Shown: piece by piece, positions 35,619 through 44,560 of the stretch | Layout of the letters: each line of letters begins with the position of its first letter | How positions within the stretch are numbered: position 1 is the stretch's first letter | DNA from: Coprinopsis marcescibilis | Lineage: Eukaryota; Basidiomycota; Agaricomycetes; Agaricales; Psathyrellaceae | Assembly: GCA_004369085.1 (NCBI GenBank) | Contig: ML210165.1 | Span: 62,001 to 126,000, forward strand | DNA length: 64,000 bases | Reading direction: 5' to 3' | Made by a program: the position numbers and the translations under genes | Notes under the pieces: model-generated | Seen by the model: only the letters and a program-made list of their open reading frames with translations | What the model was told of the DNA's origin: nothing | Database searches by the model: none

Positions 35619-35712
35619 CTGCCCCAGTGAGGGTTGAACTCACGACCTTCCGATGTGCTTCGAGCTAAAGCTCTTAACAGTCGGACGCTGTAACCAACTC
35701 AGCCATGGGGCA
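35619..35712 (-). tRNA. tRNA-Asn (GTT), with intron
   Basis: Fourth copy. Intron of about 20 nt; T loop TTCAACC as in the copy at 35183. Exon sequence is nearly identical to the others while the intron and flanks differ, as expected if only the mature RNA is under selection or gene conversion. Confidence 0.9.
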
Positions 35713-36159
35713 CATATTAGCCGCCCGGCCCCGACACTCCCGGCCAACCACAATTGGCAAGTGTCGGCATTCAGGAAGGTTAAACTGGCCAACTTGAAGT
35801 TTGAACGAATCACACTGGAGTAAGAGGCATCAAGGTTGTTAATTCAATGCAAGTATTAAGATTTAATACAAAGAAACAGATCAAAGATATATGAATTGAC
35901 CAATGTTCAGACAAGGATAATGAACAAGTCACGAGTGGTAACCTTCCTCCAAGAAAAAGAACAGGTAAAGTAGTGCAAAGCACAAAGTTCGTCCACGCGT
36001 CGGCGTCATCGGTGCATTGAGGGCCACATTGGGAATGGCTGCAGGTGGTTTGAAAGGGGGTATGATAGAGGTTTGAGAGCTGAGAAAAAAGAAGGAAAGT
36101 TAGCGATCAAGAAACGAGACAGAAAGGAGGAAACCAACATACCGAGTCAAGACATGAGC
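35713..36159. other. intergenic, likely 3' region of the three-repeat gene
   Basis: No gene seen. The last part lies directly downstream of the three-repeat gene stop codon and contains gtatgt- and ag-flanked sequence that could be a 3' UTR intron. Confidence 0.35.
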
Positions 36160-36918
36160 CTAGTCGAAAACGCCATCATCGACCTGAGACCAGCTGAAGC
36201 CAGATCGGAGGTGGAGAGGGGGCAAAGCACGCTGGCGTCTGGGGCGCAAGGCATATTCCGCCCTGTGCTCCTCGCGCTCAGCGGTGCAACGTGCGTTGGG
36301 GTAGAAAGTGACTCCAATGATGTCGGAGTCGTTGACCTTCCCACTTGCACCACCGAGCATAGAAGGCGGTTGAGGCAAACCGCGCTCGATGGCTTCAGGT
36401 CGAATGGGCATCAAGAACGACGCGCACTCGTCGTCCGACTCGTCCTCCGTATCTGAGGAAGGGAGCGGCCTCGCTCGAAATGGGACTCGCTTGGGTCGCA
36501 CGGCGTATTCTGCCTTGTGCTCTTCCCGCTCGGCAGTGCATCGAGCGTTGGGATAGAAGGTGACACCGATGATTTCCGAGTCGTTGATTTTGGTAGCTTT
36601 GCTGACCATAGAGGGAGGCTGCGGGAGACCGCGAGCAACTGCCTCGGCTCGGATTGGCATGGGGAAGACGGCACCATCCACAGAGAGTGACCGATGGATG
36701 GGTCGGAGGTGCACTGGAACCCGCTTGGGGCGCAAGGCGTATTCTGCCTTGTGCTCTTCCCGCTCAGTGGTGCAACGAGCATTGGGGTAGAAAGTGACGC
36801 CAATGATGTCCGAGTCGTTGACCTTGGCATTATCAAGCATAGATGGGGGTTGAGGCAAGCCTCGCTCGATAGCCTCAGATCGGATTGGCATGGGGGTGAA
36901 GACGGCGAAGGACATCAT
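36160..36918 (-). CDS. protein of three near-identical 60-residue repeats, unknown function
   Basis: A single uninterrupted frame encodes 252 residues. Three copies of a 59-60 residue unit lie at about residues 10-68, 87-146 and 170-229. Each starts MPIR.EA, continues GLPQPPSM and then NDS-I/D-IIGVTFYPNARC, and ends EREEHKAEYA.RP. The central block IIGVTFYPNARCT, followed by EREEH, is almost invariant. Linkers of 18 and 23 residues are Arg/Pro- or acidic-rich (SSDTEDESDDE). No signal peptide, membrane segment or known catalytic motif is visible, and I do not recognise the family. One Cys per repeat is conserved. It is compact, intron-free across the coding part (rare in this window) and has a TATA-like box 111 nt upstream, so it looks expressed. 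Repeats within one protein this similar suggest recent internal duplication or concerted evolution. Confidence 0.85.
   Translation of the reverse strand: MMSFAVFTPMPIRSEAIERGLPQPPSMLDNAKVNDSDIIGVTFYPNARCTTEREEHKAEYALRPKRVPVHLRPIHRSLSVDGAVFPMPIRAEAVARGLPQPPSMVSKATKINDSEIIGVTFYPNARCTAEREEHKAEYAVRPKRVPFRARPLPSSDTEDESDDECASFLMPIRPEAIERGLPQPPSMLGGASGKVNDSDIIGVTFYPNARCTAEREEHRAEYALRPRRQRALPPLHLRSGFSWSQVDDGVFD
36232..36891 (-). repeat. three tandem DNA repeats (about 180 bp units) within the three-repeat gene
   Basis: Units at 36715-36891, 36481-36660 and 36232-36411 encode the three protein repeats. The nucleotide sequence is similar but not identical, with third-position changes, so protein sequence has been kept while DNA drifted. 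Confidence 0.8.
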
Positions 36919-37028
36919 TGTGATGTTTGGGGAAAAGAGATAGAGTTGTTTGTTTCAAAATGAGATGAGCTGTGATGATGCAAGTTGCAAGTCAAGTTTG
37001 GTTTCCTTCTAACGCAGCAGGTCGGGGG

Positions 37029-37035
37029 TTTATAT
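37029..37035 (-). promoter_or_regulatory. TATA-like box of the three-repeat gene
   Basis: ATATAAA on the minus strand, 111 nt upstream of the start at 36918. Confidence 0.4.
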
Positions 37036-38540
37036 GCTTTTCGAGAATAGGAGAAACTTGTTGTGTTTCATTCCGGCACAGACAGAGTCACGGTAGTCGC
37101 AGAGTTCAAGTTGGTAAGCTATAGGAGTTCTGCTTATTGAGCGAAAGACATTCTCAGCTTTCGGTGACGCATGGTCGGTGTAGAACAGTGTGTGAATCGC
37201 CATAGAGTAAGACCTTGGGGGACACGGTGACACAGGGAAACAGAAGGTTGCAGGAGAGCCGGTGTGGAACATATAGCATGAATCACGCATGCGCGTAGAA
37301 CAGAACCGGTGGCACGATAGAACTTGAGAAGCAAGGATGCCAGTGAAGAGCCAGGTGGTAGCTTGCGACGCAGGGATATAGGAGAGACAACCATTCCCTA
37401 GACCTAGCAATGCCTCGCGATGCATATGATGCATATACAGCACAGGGACAATATTTCACTAAGCAGGAATGTTAGTGTAGACCCAAATGGTGTTCAAGAG
37501 ACCTTGGGCACGAAGGCGAGCAAGTGAGCGAAAAGACCTACATAGGTCTCATGTCCCAGGTTTGCAAAACCACGTTGGAAGGGGTACCCCATAAGCAACA
37601 TAAAATTTCACACTACCACACAGAAAGTAACAACAGTAAGAGGTGGGTTGCGACGCGCTGAATAGCCAACATCCCATAATCCCAATCCACCTCGGCTCGC
37701 AACACGAAACAAATCGCATCGTCAAATATCAAGAAATGACCACTCACATCGTTCCCATATCCCACAGCACCGTCCTCCCATTGAACCACGATACACCGCA
37801 GCAGAGGAACACAGAAAGCAGGGAAGCAACAACAACACCGCGCTATTCTGCGCCAATGTGTATATGCAGCCTGTAAGTTTCAGGCGTCAGCCTCCGCAAC
37901 CTAGACATAAAAAGGAGCATATCAGCAACCAACCCAGACAATTCCAGTTCCGTATGATAAAGCAGAAACCCAACCCTGTCTCTGTCTCTCCAGCATCAGA
38001 GACACCAATGATACGCATGACGCAACCAGAAACAGCGTGAAAGGGGCGAAAGAACCAGAACCGAAATAGTCGCAGAAAGAAAAGGAGAGAACAGTCTCAT
38101 GTCCATGGCCAGAACGCATCGTTGGCATGACTGGAACCGCAACAACTCCACACGATCCAAAGTCTACAGGTTATGAGGCACGCCGACGGAGCGCGACGGC
38201 GACCAGGCAAGGTCGACAAGTAGTAGGAATATGCAAATGAAGTCTTGACTCACCATTCTTCCCCTGACAAGGCTTCTGAGACCACCCACTAACGGCACCT
38301 CCTCGAGTCCCATCGAGAGCCGACTGTTGAGTTCTGGTGCATTCAACACTTCTCAGACCAACCCGGGTTGCGAGCTAGACATTAACACCAAAAATCAAGA
38401 TGTCACAGAACACCAATTCAACGTGAATGCAGAACGAGGGCGACGGTCATCGACGAGAACGGGTCAGAAACAGACAACGCTCGATCAAAACTCTCCCACC
38501 AGCGCGTCCTCAACCAGCCAAAGAATGCACAAAAAGGTGC
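37036..38540. other. intergenic, no gene seen
   Basis: About 1.5 kb without a supported gene. Open frames at 37030-37443 (minus) and 37643-37876 (plus) have no domain, no convincing splice partners and Cys/His/Ser-rich composition. No RNA gene found apart from the tRNA-Ser that follows. Confidence 0.4.
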
Positions 38541-38632
38541 GTCACCTGTGCGATTCGAACACACGCGTGCAAAGCACAACCGCTTGTATGCAAGATAGCA
38601 GGCGATCCCGTTAACCACTCCGGCAAAGTGAC
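38541..38632 (-). tRNA. tRNA-Ser (GCT), with intron
   Basis: Acceptor GTCACTT pairs with AGGTGAC, discriminator G. D stem CCG/CGG with GAGTGGTTAA loop. Anticodon stem ATCGC pairs with GCGGT once an intron of about 11 nt is removed after CTGCTA, giving anticodon GCT. A long variable arm (TGTGC-TTT-GCACG) is the class II mark of serine tRNA. T arm GTGTG-TTCGAAT-CGCAC. Confidence 0.88.
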
Positions 38633-39044
38633 TTGTGAAATTCGCCGCGCTGCTTGCGTCACGACACGGCCCCGCATGGCCCCACGATGATGAAAATGCT
38701 GCGATCGCCAGGCCGAGGCGCAGCAGGACGCGTAGAAGGAGTCATAAGGCGGAAGCAAAATACTTACGAATAAGCGTAACAGCATTTCGGTCAACCTAGA
38801 CCTTCCCTCTGTGTGTGTGATTTGCAAAGCGAGAAAAAACTTTTCTTCCATAGTACACTTCGATTTCATAAGATAGAAGCAACGTAAAAATAAACAAAAA
38901 GTGTTCCGCCAATTTTAGCGTACAATTGAAAGCCCACGAGTTTTGTGTATGTTACACGCGCGATTCGAGTTGAAGCGCATCGCCAAATCGTTCGTTGGTG
39001 TGGTCAATGTTGTTTTTGGCGTTGTGTTGTTGTTGTTGTTGTTT
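38633..39044. other. intergenic; short GTT-rich tract near 39020-39040
   Basis: Upstream of the tRNA-Ser and downstream of SER1. No gene seen. A (GTT)n-like tract lies just after the SER1 stop codon, inside its likely 3' UTR. Confidence 0.4.
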
Positions 39045-40464
39045 TTACAAGGTCGTAGACTCTTCAATGAACTCCCTCATATACTGCACGATCCTGTCAA
39101 CTTGTTCTTCCTCAAGGGCGTTGTACAAGGAGACACGGATGCCGCCAACCGAGCTATAAAAAAACGGAGGAGGTCCCACAGGCACAAGGCACATTCACGG
39201 CGTTCAACGGAAAGAGGGAGAAGAACAGTCAGCGATCGGTACCGACCCGTGCGCAGAATGGTTGTGAACAAATTGGGTCAAATGGTAGACAGACGCGAAA
39301 GGGAGGACGACGGAAGATGAGAATATTCTGATGAACTCACCGGTGCCCCTTGAGACCCTTCATTCCACGCTTCTCAGCGCCAGCCAAGAACTTGCCTTCC
39401 GCGCCGTCTCCAGGCACGTTGAACACAATGTTCATCCAGCTGCGGCTCCCTTCTTTGACGCGAGGGACGAACACACCCCTCGCCTCACCCTCCCGCACAG
39501 CCGCATACACCTTCTCCTGCTTCTTCCTGTTCGTCTCGAGAAAGTACGCGAGGCCGCCGAGGGTCTTCATCCTCCGCAACACCAAGCCCGCTACATAGAG
39601 CGAGAACACGGGGGGAGTGTTGGGCACACTCTTCCCGTCCGCGAGATACTTGTAAGAAAGGACGGAAGGCACGGGCGTAGACCCCAACGCGACAGCGGCG
39701 TCCACGTCCACGATGCAGTCCTGGCGCACGATGATGATGGTGAGGCCAGCAGGACCGATGTTCTTCTGCGCACCCGCGTAGATTATCGCATGGTCCGCCA
39801 AGCGGGGGATCGGCCGAGACATGAACGACGAGGAATAATCCGCAACCAGGGGCAGCAACTTGTCCTTTGGCAGGAGGTGGAATGGGAAGGAGGATGCGTC
39901 CCCTTCGTCGTTGCTGAACTGCACCCCATCGACCGTCTCGTTCTCGCAGTAGTAGATCAAGGCGGGGTCCTGCGAAAAGGTATACGAGTCGTGAGGGGGG
40001 ATGCTCTCGTATGATTTTCCATCGGTCGAATGGGCCTTGCCGTCTGCTGCGATGTTGATCTTGACTTGGGAGTTGGCTGTGAGCCTGGTCGCTTCCTTTA
40101 CCGCAGCCTTGCTCCAGGAACCGGTAAGGACATAATCGATGGTGCGCTCCGAGTCTGCTACTTCCGGGTGCAGAAGACGGTGTCGGGCAAGCATATTCAG
40201 GACCACGGCTGCGAATTGGCCTGTTCCTCCTCCCTGGGCGAACAGGATCGAATGGGTGGAGGGGACATTGAGCTGCTCCCGGATGAGGCTCTCGACTTCG
40301 GTGAGGAAGGTGGTGAACTCTTTGGAGCGATGAGAAATCTCGGCGATGCCAATGCCGCTCCCTGCAAAGTTGAATAGGCCTGCAGCTGCTTCCTTCAGGA
40401 CGCTATCTGGGAGGCAGGAGGGTCCAGCACCAAAGTTGATTGCTCTTGGAGTTTCGGCCGACAT
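39045..40464 (-). CDS. SER1: phosphoserine aminotransferase
   Basis: One long exon starts MSAETPRAINFGAGPSCLPD, the conserved N-terminus of phosphoserine aminotransferase. Other marks are SHRSKEFTTFLTEVE, ILFAQGGGTGQFAAVVLNM, DYVLTGSWSKAAVKEA, LVADYSSSFMSRPI and the PLP-binding Lys in YAGAQKNIGPAGL. The exon ends at GMKGLKGHR and, after an unusually long intron (about 183 nt), a last exon reads VGGIRVSLYNALEEEQVDRI and stops at 39045. The enzyme makes 3-phosphoserine from 3-phosphohydroxypyruvate and glutamate in serine synthesis (class V PLP enzyme). Total about 410 residues, as in other fungi. Symbol follows yeast SER1 (bacterial serC). Confidence 0.95.
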
Positions 40465-40954
40465 GATGGGGTTTAGTGGTCAAGGATGATTCGACTTGGA
40501 CCGAGTCAGAATTGGGGGCTTAGAGCACGTCATAGGGGGCGGAGTAAATTGATTGGATTGTAGCAACTGGTACATGTAGCACGAGGGAGAGTATTGGTGG
40601 AAAAGCAGTGTCGCGAGGCTAAGGAAAATTTGAAAATGAGCGTCCGTGTTTACATCGAAAAATCTAAAAGCACAGAAAGCGTTGAACGTTAATACATAAG
40701 GACGTGACGGCGAAATAGCATGCGACATAAAGCGAATAATAATAGACGGGGGGATAAATGACGAAGATAGCGTTGGAGAAGACGGGGTGCTGTAGTGTAT
40801 ATGGTGTAGAGATGCTAATAGTGGGGAAATAAGATAAATGGATGCGAATATAAATTAATCGTGATGGATTGAGATGCGTTGTGCCGGTACGATTGTTGAT
40901 GATTGAGTTGAACGAAGACGATGTGAAGATGAGAGCGAAAAAAGCAGGGAGAAA
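40465..40954. other. upstream region of SER1, no gene seen
   Basis: About 490 nt between SER1 and the Arg/Pro-rich hypothetical gene on the same strand. Probably the SER1 promoter and the upstream gene's 3' UTR. Confidence 0.4.
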
Positions 40955-41567
40955 TCAGATATTGATACAGGGCGAAGATCCGTCGTTGTTCACTGGCATT
41001 AGATTGCGGAAAAGGATTTTTGAAGGCAGGAACGGAGTGGGTGTTGGTGTCGCAGGAAGAGGGTGAATTTGAAGGGGAAGTGGTCGTGTCTCTGGGTCGT
41101 CGAGAGGACTTGAACGGAGCGACGACTTGCGGCGGCGAACTGGACCGGGCCCGGAGGTTGGCGCCTCTGGTTCGGAGCACGGCTCGGGAACGAGCGAGAG
41201 ATCGGCAATGTCCCAGGGATTGCTCAGCTGGGGCGCAGCATTCAGAGCCGATATCCAGGGCAGCTGGTCGAATGGATGTGGCTGCCTTTCCAGACGCGGA
41301 AGACCCCGTCGACGCCGCAGCGAGTGCGATCCCACTGCCTTTCTCCGTCGCGACGGACATGTCTGTGCCAAATGAGCAATGCGCAGAGATTGACGCGTAA
41401 ATGGCCACTTACAGGCAGCAGCGGGTGTTTGGGGGATTCAAAAGGGGATCTGAGACGACGGACGGGCTGTTGGCAGGGGTCAGCGGGATGAATGGGCTGC
41501 ATGCAAGGCGTACGCACGGAGACAAAATCATCGACGGGATAGCACAGGGGGACGTTGATATTCGCCA
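40955..41567 (-). CDS. hypothetical Arg/Pro-rich small protein
   Basis: Two exons: 41567 to about 41412 (MANINVPLCYPVDDFVSVRT ... FESPKHPLLP) and, after an intron with gtaagt donor and gcacag acceptor in phase 0, about 41360 to 40955 (RRRGLPRLERQPHPFDQLPW, then SNPWDIADLSLVPEPCSEPE, RRRKSSLRSSPLDDPETRPL). About 185 residues, Pro-, Ser- and Arg-rich, likely disordered; RRRKSS could be a kinase site. A TATA-like box lies 76 nt upstream. No family recognised. The competing frame 40815-41408 covers the same DNA but lacks this splice and promoter logic. Confidence 0.5.
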
Positions 41568-41642
41568 TGTCGAGGACGATTGGGGGACGCAGCACAGTCG
41601 GTTGATTTGGGGCCATTTGGTGTCGGGCAATGGGAGGCAGCC

Positions 41643-41649
41643 TTATTTA
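41643..41649 (-). promoter_or_regulatory. TATA-like box of the Arg/Pro-rich hypothetical gene
   Basis: TAAATAA on the minus strand, 76 nt upstream of the ATG at 41567. Confidence 0.35.
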
Positions 41650-44560
41650 TGGCTCATTACAGACACAATGCGGAAAGGAAAGACCACTCGAGTGCAGAGT
41701 CAGAATCCATTTCACACGCTATCTCCCCTGGCCCAGATCAGAGATCCCTATATCGGGAACACTCTCCATTTGGGCTCTTCCCCATCCGGCCAGATCTAGA
41801 TCTCCACCCCCGCTCCCGACTTCCAGTTACTTCCAGACGCGTCAAGTACGAGCCCACGCAGGCCCACGCCTGGGACACGTCCTGCACAGTCATAACACGC
41901 GTCCAACACGCGAGAATACAATACAAGACTGACATCTCGAATCCTATTCCAGCTCAGAACCCGCTAGAACAACGGCAGATCAACCACCATCGCCCATGCT
42001 GTACGCCGTAAACAGTCAACAGTGCGCTTGCAACAATAGCAACGTCGGGGAGATCGCGGTCACCCATACCCTTTTGTTCATCACCATAATCTCGAAATTT
42101 GCTGACAGCTAACCCAATTTATTCACCCGTCGTCATGTCTTTATTTATGTAGAGTATCCAACCTGACGACCTTTTCTACGCAATGGCGGAGCACCATCTC
42201 TCCACCGAAATACGCTAGAACCGTGCTTGGGTGTCTTACAAACCTGGAGTATGGATTCATCCCCGACATAATCAAATGACGCGTGAATTGCTGTTAACAA
42301 CGGTGGTATTTACCCGCTCCTTGGGACCGCCGCGTCGGTGTGAAAATCGCGAGCAACTCGCACGCCCTCTCTCCAATCACCCTATTATTCGACAAATACG
42401 GACATCCCCGCCCTGATCTGTGAGAAACCCGCCCTTATTTCTGGCCCATGGGGGACATGAAAATGCTGAAAATCAAGGAATTATCAAAGTTCTGCAGTTA
42501 AGCGAGCACTAGTCTCTCGTACCTTGCCGCAAGCGCTCCCTTTCCTTTGTCCCGCTGTCCATTAACAGTCTAGGACCAGCGCCGGATCTCCAGAGCACGT
42601 AAAATCCCCCCATTCAGTGGTCCCTCAATGGCAAAAATATCTCTTGGGTTGTGTTCCGATATCTGCCTGTCAGCGAGTTCCCTGGCGCGGCGCTGGCACA
42701 CGGAGTGACCCCCCCGCTAGCACGATGATGGGCCCACATGCCAGTAACTTCTTGCTTTGTGCCCACCTCTACATGTGCAGATGAAATGATTGAGCCACTC
42801 CGAGACTCGCTTAGGGACGCTGCGGTGTGGTGGACGAATAGCAGCGGGCGAAATGGAACTTTCGAGAACCTGCTGGCCAACCCCCCTGTAATTTCCTACC
42901 AAGTGGGCGCAACAGAACATTTGGATTACGCTCGCCAACATCTACGACCTGGCAACCTGGATAGCCGACGACCCCGCTTTCCACCTTATGGGTTAATTGC
43001 TAGGAAGACTTGCCAAGTTTTAACCGACCTTGCCGGCAGTCTCGTAGTTCCACCACAGACGGAGCGAACATTGCACACCGACCTCGACACGGACTTGATC
43101 ATGTACTCTATCGCCGCCTTGCTGCCTACCCACTGGCAACATCATTCTGCAATATCACTCCCGCTTGTTCTTGATATCGCGCAGTTTTAGCCTCACGTTG
43201 CGTCCACAAACTACCGCACTCTGCAAACTTTGTTCGTTCGGTCACTGCCCTCCGCAGACGTCGCTGTCGGCTATTCCTCACTTAGATGTGATGGAGCAAC
43301 GCATCCGCGATCTTTGAACAATGGCATCACCCTCTTCCCTTCTTCATCGGAAGCAAGTTCACTGCCCTTTGCATTTCGGGGCACGCCGAGCAGCCCTAGG
43401 CTTATGCTTCTTCCGCTTGATCCCCATTCTTCTTTATCACTTTGGAGAGGGGCGCTGAGGTGTCTGGACTTTGAATTTAGCTCTGCCCACTGCGTTTCTT
43501 ATTGTGATCACCAAAGCCTAATGGCAAGAGGGTGTGTGAGTTAAGCTCTGGCTGACTCTACCTGACTCTGGAGCTTCAACCTTCATCTGGCGAATGTCCC
43601 TCGTAGTGTACACAATTGCTTCTCTTTCATCAGCAGACCATGATATGTTTTATTCTAGGAAATGACTGGGGATTACGGGCGGGAAAACTTGTCGAGTCAA
43701 TATATGGTATACGACCACCTTTGTCCTCAGGAGCCTTTTACGGTTATGATGTCTATTTGCAGTGCGTGTATTTGAATCTACTTTGTCCATTCTTATTTTC
43801 CTGAACGGGCGGTATCAAATGGTGAGCATGCGCTTCAACCTATATTTGTCTGTTGTTGACGGTTTGACTCGACGCGCTGTGTTTTTTCTCTCAGCGCCTA
43901 AGCGCCTATATTGGGTTCTCTTGACTCGGTGACTCGAGATTTGTCGCGACGTTGTCGTGTTGCTGCGGCGCCGAGGTAATTCGGGGCTCTTGGCTCTTGT
44001 GTGTGAAGGCTCTGCTGCTGTTGTGTTTGACCGTGGTATGTTTCATGATTGGTTAAACCAGGTGTGGTGAGGTTCTGTTTCTGGAGGGCGGCTAGTCATT
44101 CGACCTGATGAACATGCGCGTGGTGTCTTGTGGGATGGAAAGGGCTCTGATCTTTTTGTACCAGATGAACACCGGATAGATTGATACTTGAATTCTATTG
44201 TGATGTCTCCTTGGACTTGTACATTACATTTCACTCGAACTCCCATCCGCGCAGTTGGATGATGACACTTGCGGCTAAACGATATCCGTCCACAAATACC
44301 CTTCTACTAAAGACATAGACATCCCAGCCCTTTTCATTTCCTCTCATAAACGGAGAAATCCTACCTGAAACCGTTTGCTCAAAGCTAGGGACGGCTACAC
44401 CGGGAGCGCGGATGTCGGGGGAGTTGCGTCACAAGCCCTTATTGGAATAGTGACAAGGTGATTCTCGATCTCGGATGTACACACTTGTAGACATAACTTA
44501 TGATTATGTGTAGGGTCTACATTGATTGCGGTACTTGGATTGCAGAGATCTACTAGGTAG
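41650..44560. other. gene-poor stretch, part 1
   Basis: No supportable gene. The frame at 42738-43190 (plus) contains EEMIEPL-like and VISYQVGATEHLDYARQ text that reads like protein for about 60 residues, but no start context, domain or splice partner was found; it may be a remnant. Other open frames are short and Ser/Pro/Arg-rich. Confidence 0.35.

Noticed and set aside
35236..35643. Two short minus-strand frames with nearly the same sequence (MSS.LTGA...MAELVTASDC)
   Set aside because: They are translations of tRNA-Asn genes, which explains their similarity.
35183..35712. Regularly spaced repeats that could suggest a CRISPR-like array
   Set aside because: The repeats are full tRNA-Asn genes with cloverleaf structure and introns in a eukaryotic genome.
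36073..36963. Plus-strand frames opposite the three-repeat gene
   Set aside because: They repeat only because they are antisense to the repeated coding units.
37030..37443. A 137-codon minus-strand frame upstream of the three-repeat gene
   Set aside because: Cys/His/Ser-rich with no domain; it overlaps the promoter and TATA-like box of that gene.
40815..41408. A 197-codon minus-strand frame
   Set aside because: It overlaps the spliced Arg/Pro-rich hypothetical gene in another frame and lacks a promoter-compatible start.
42738..43190. A 150-codon plus-strand frame
   Set aside because: Some protein-like text, but no recognisable domain, no splice partners and no start context; left as a possible remnant.
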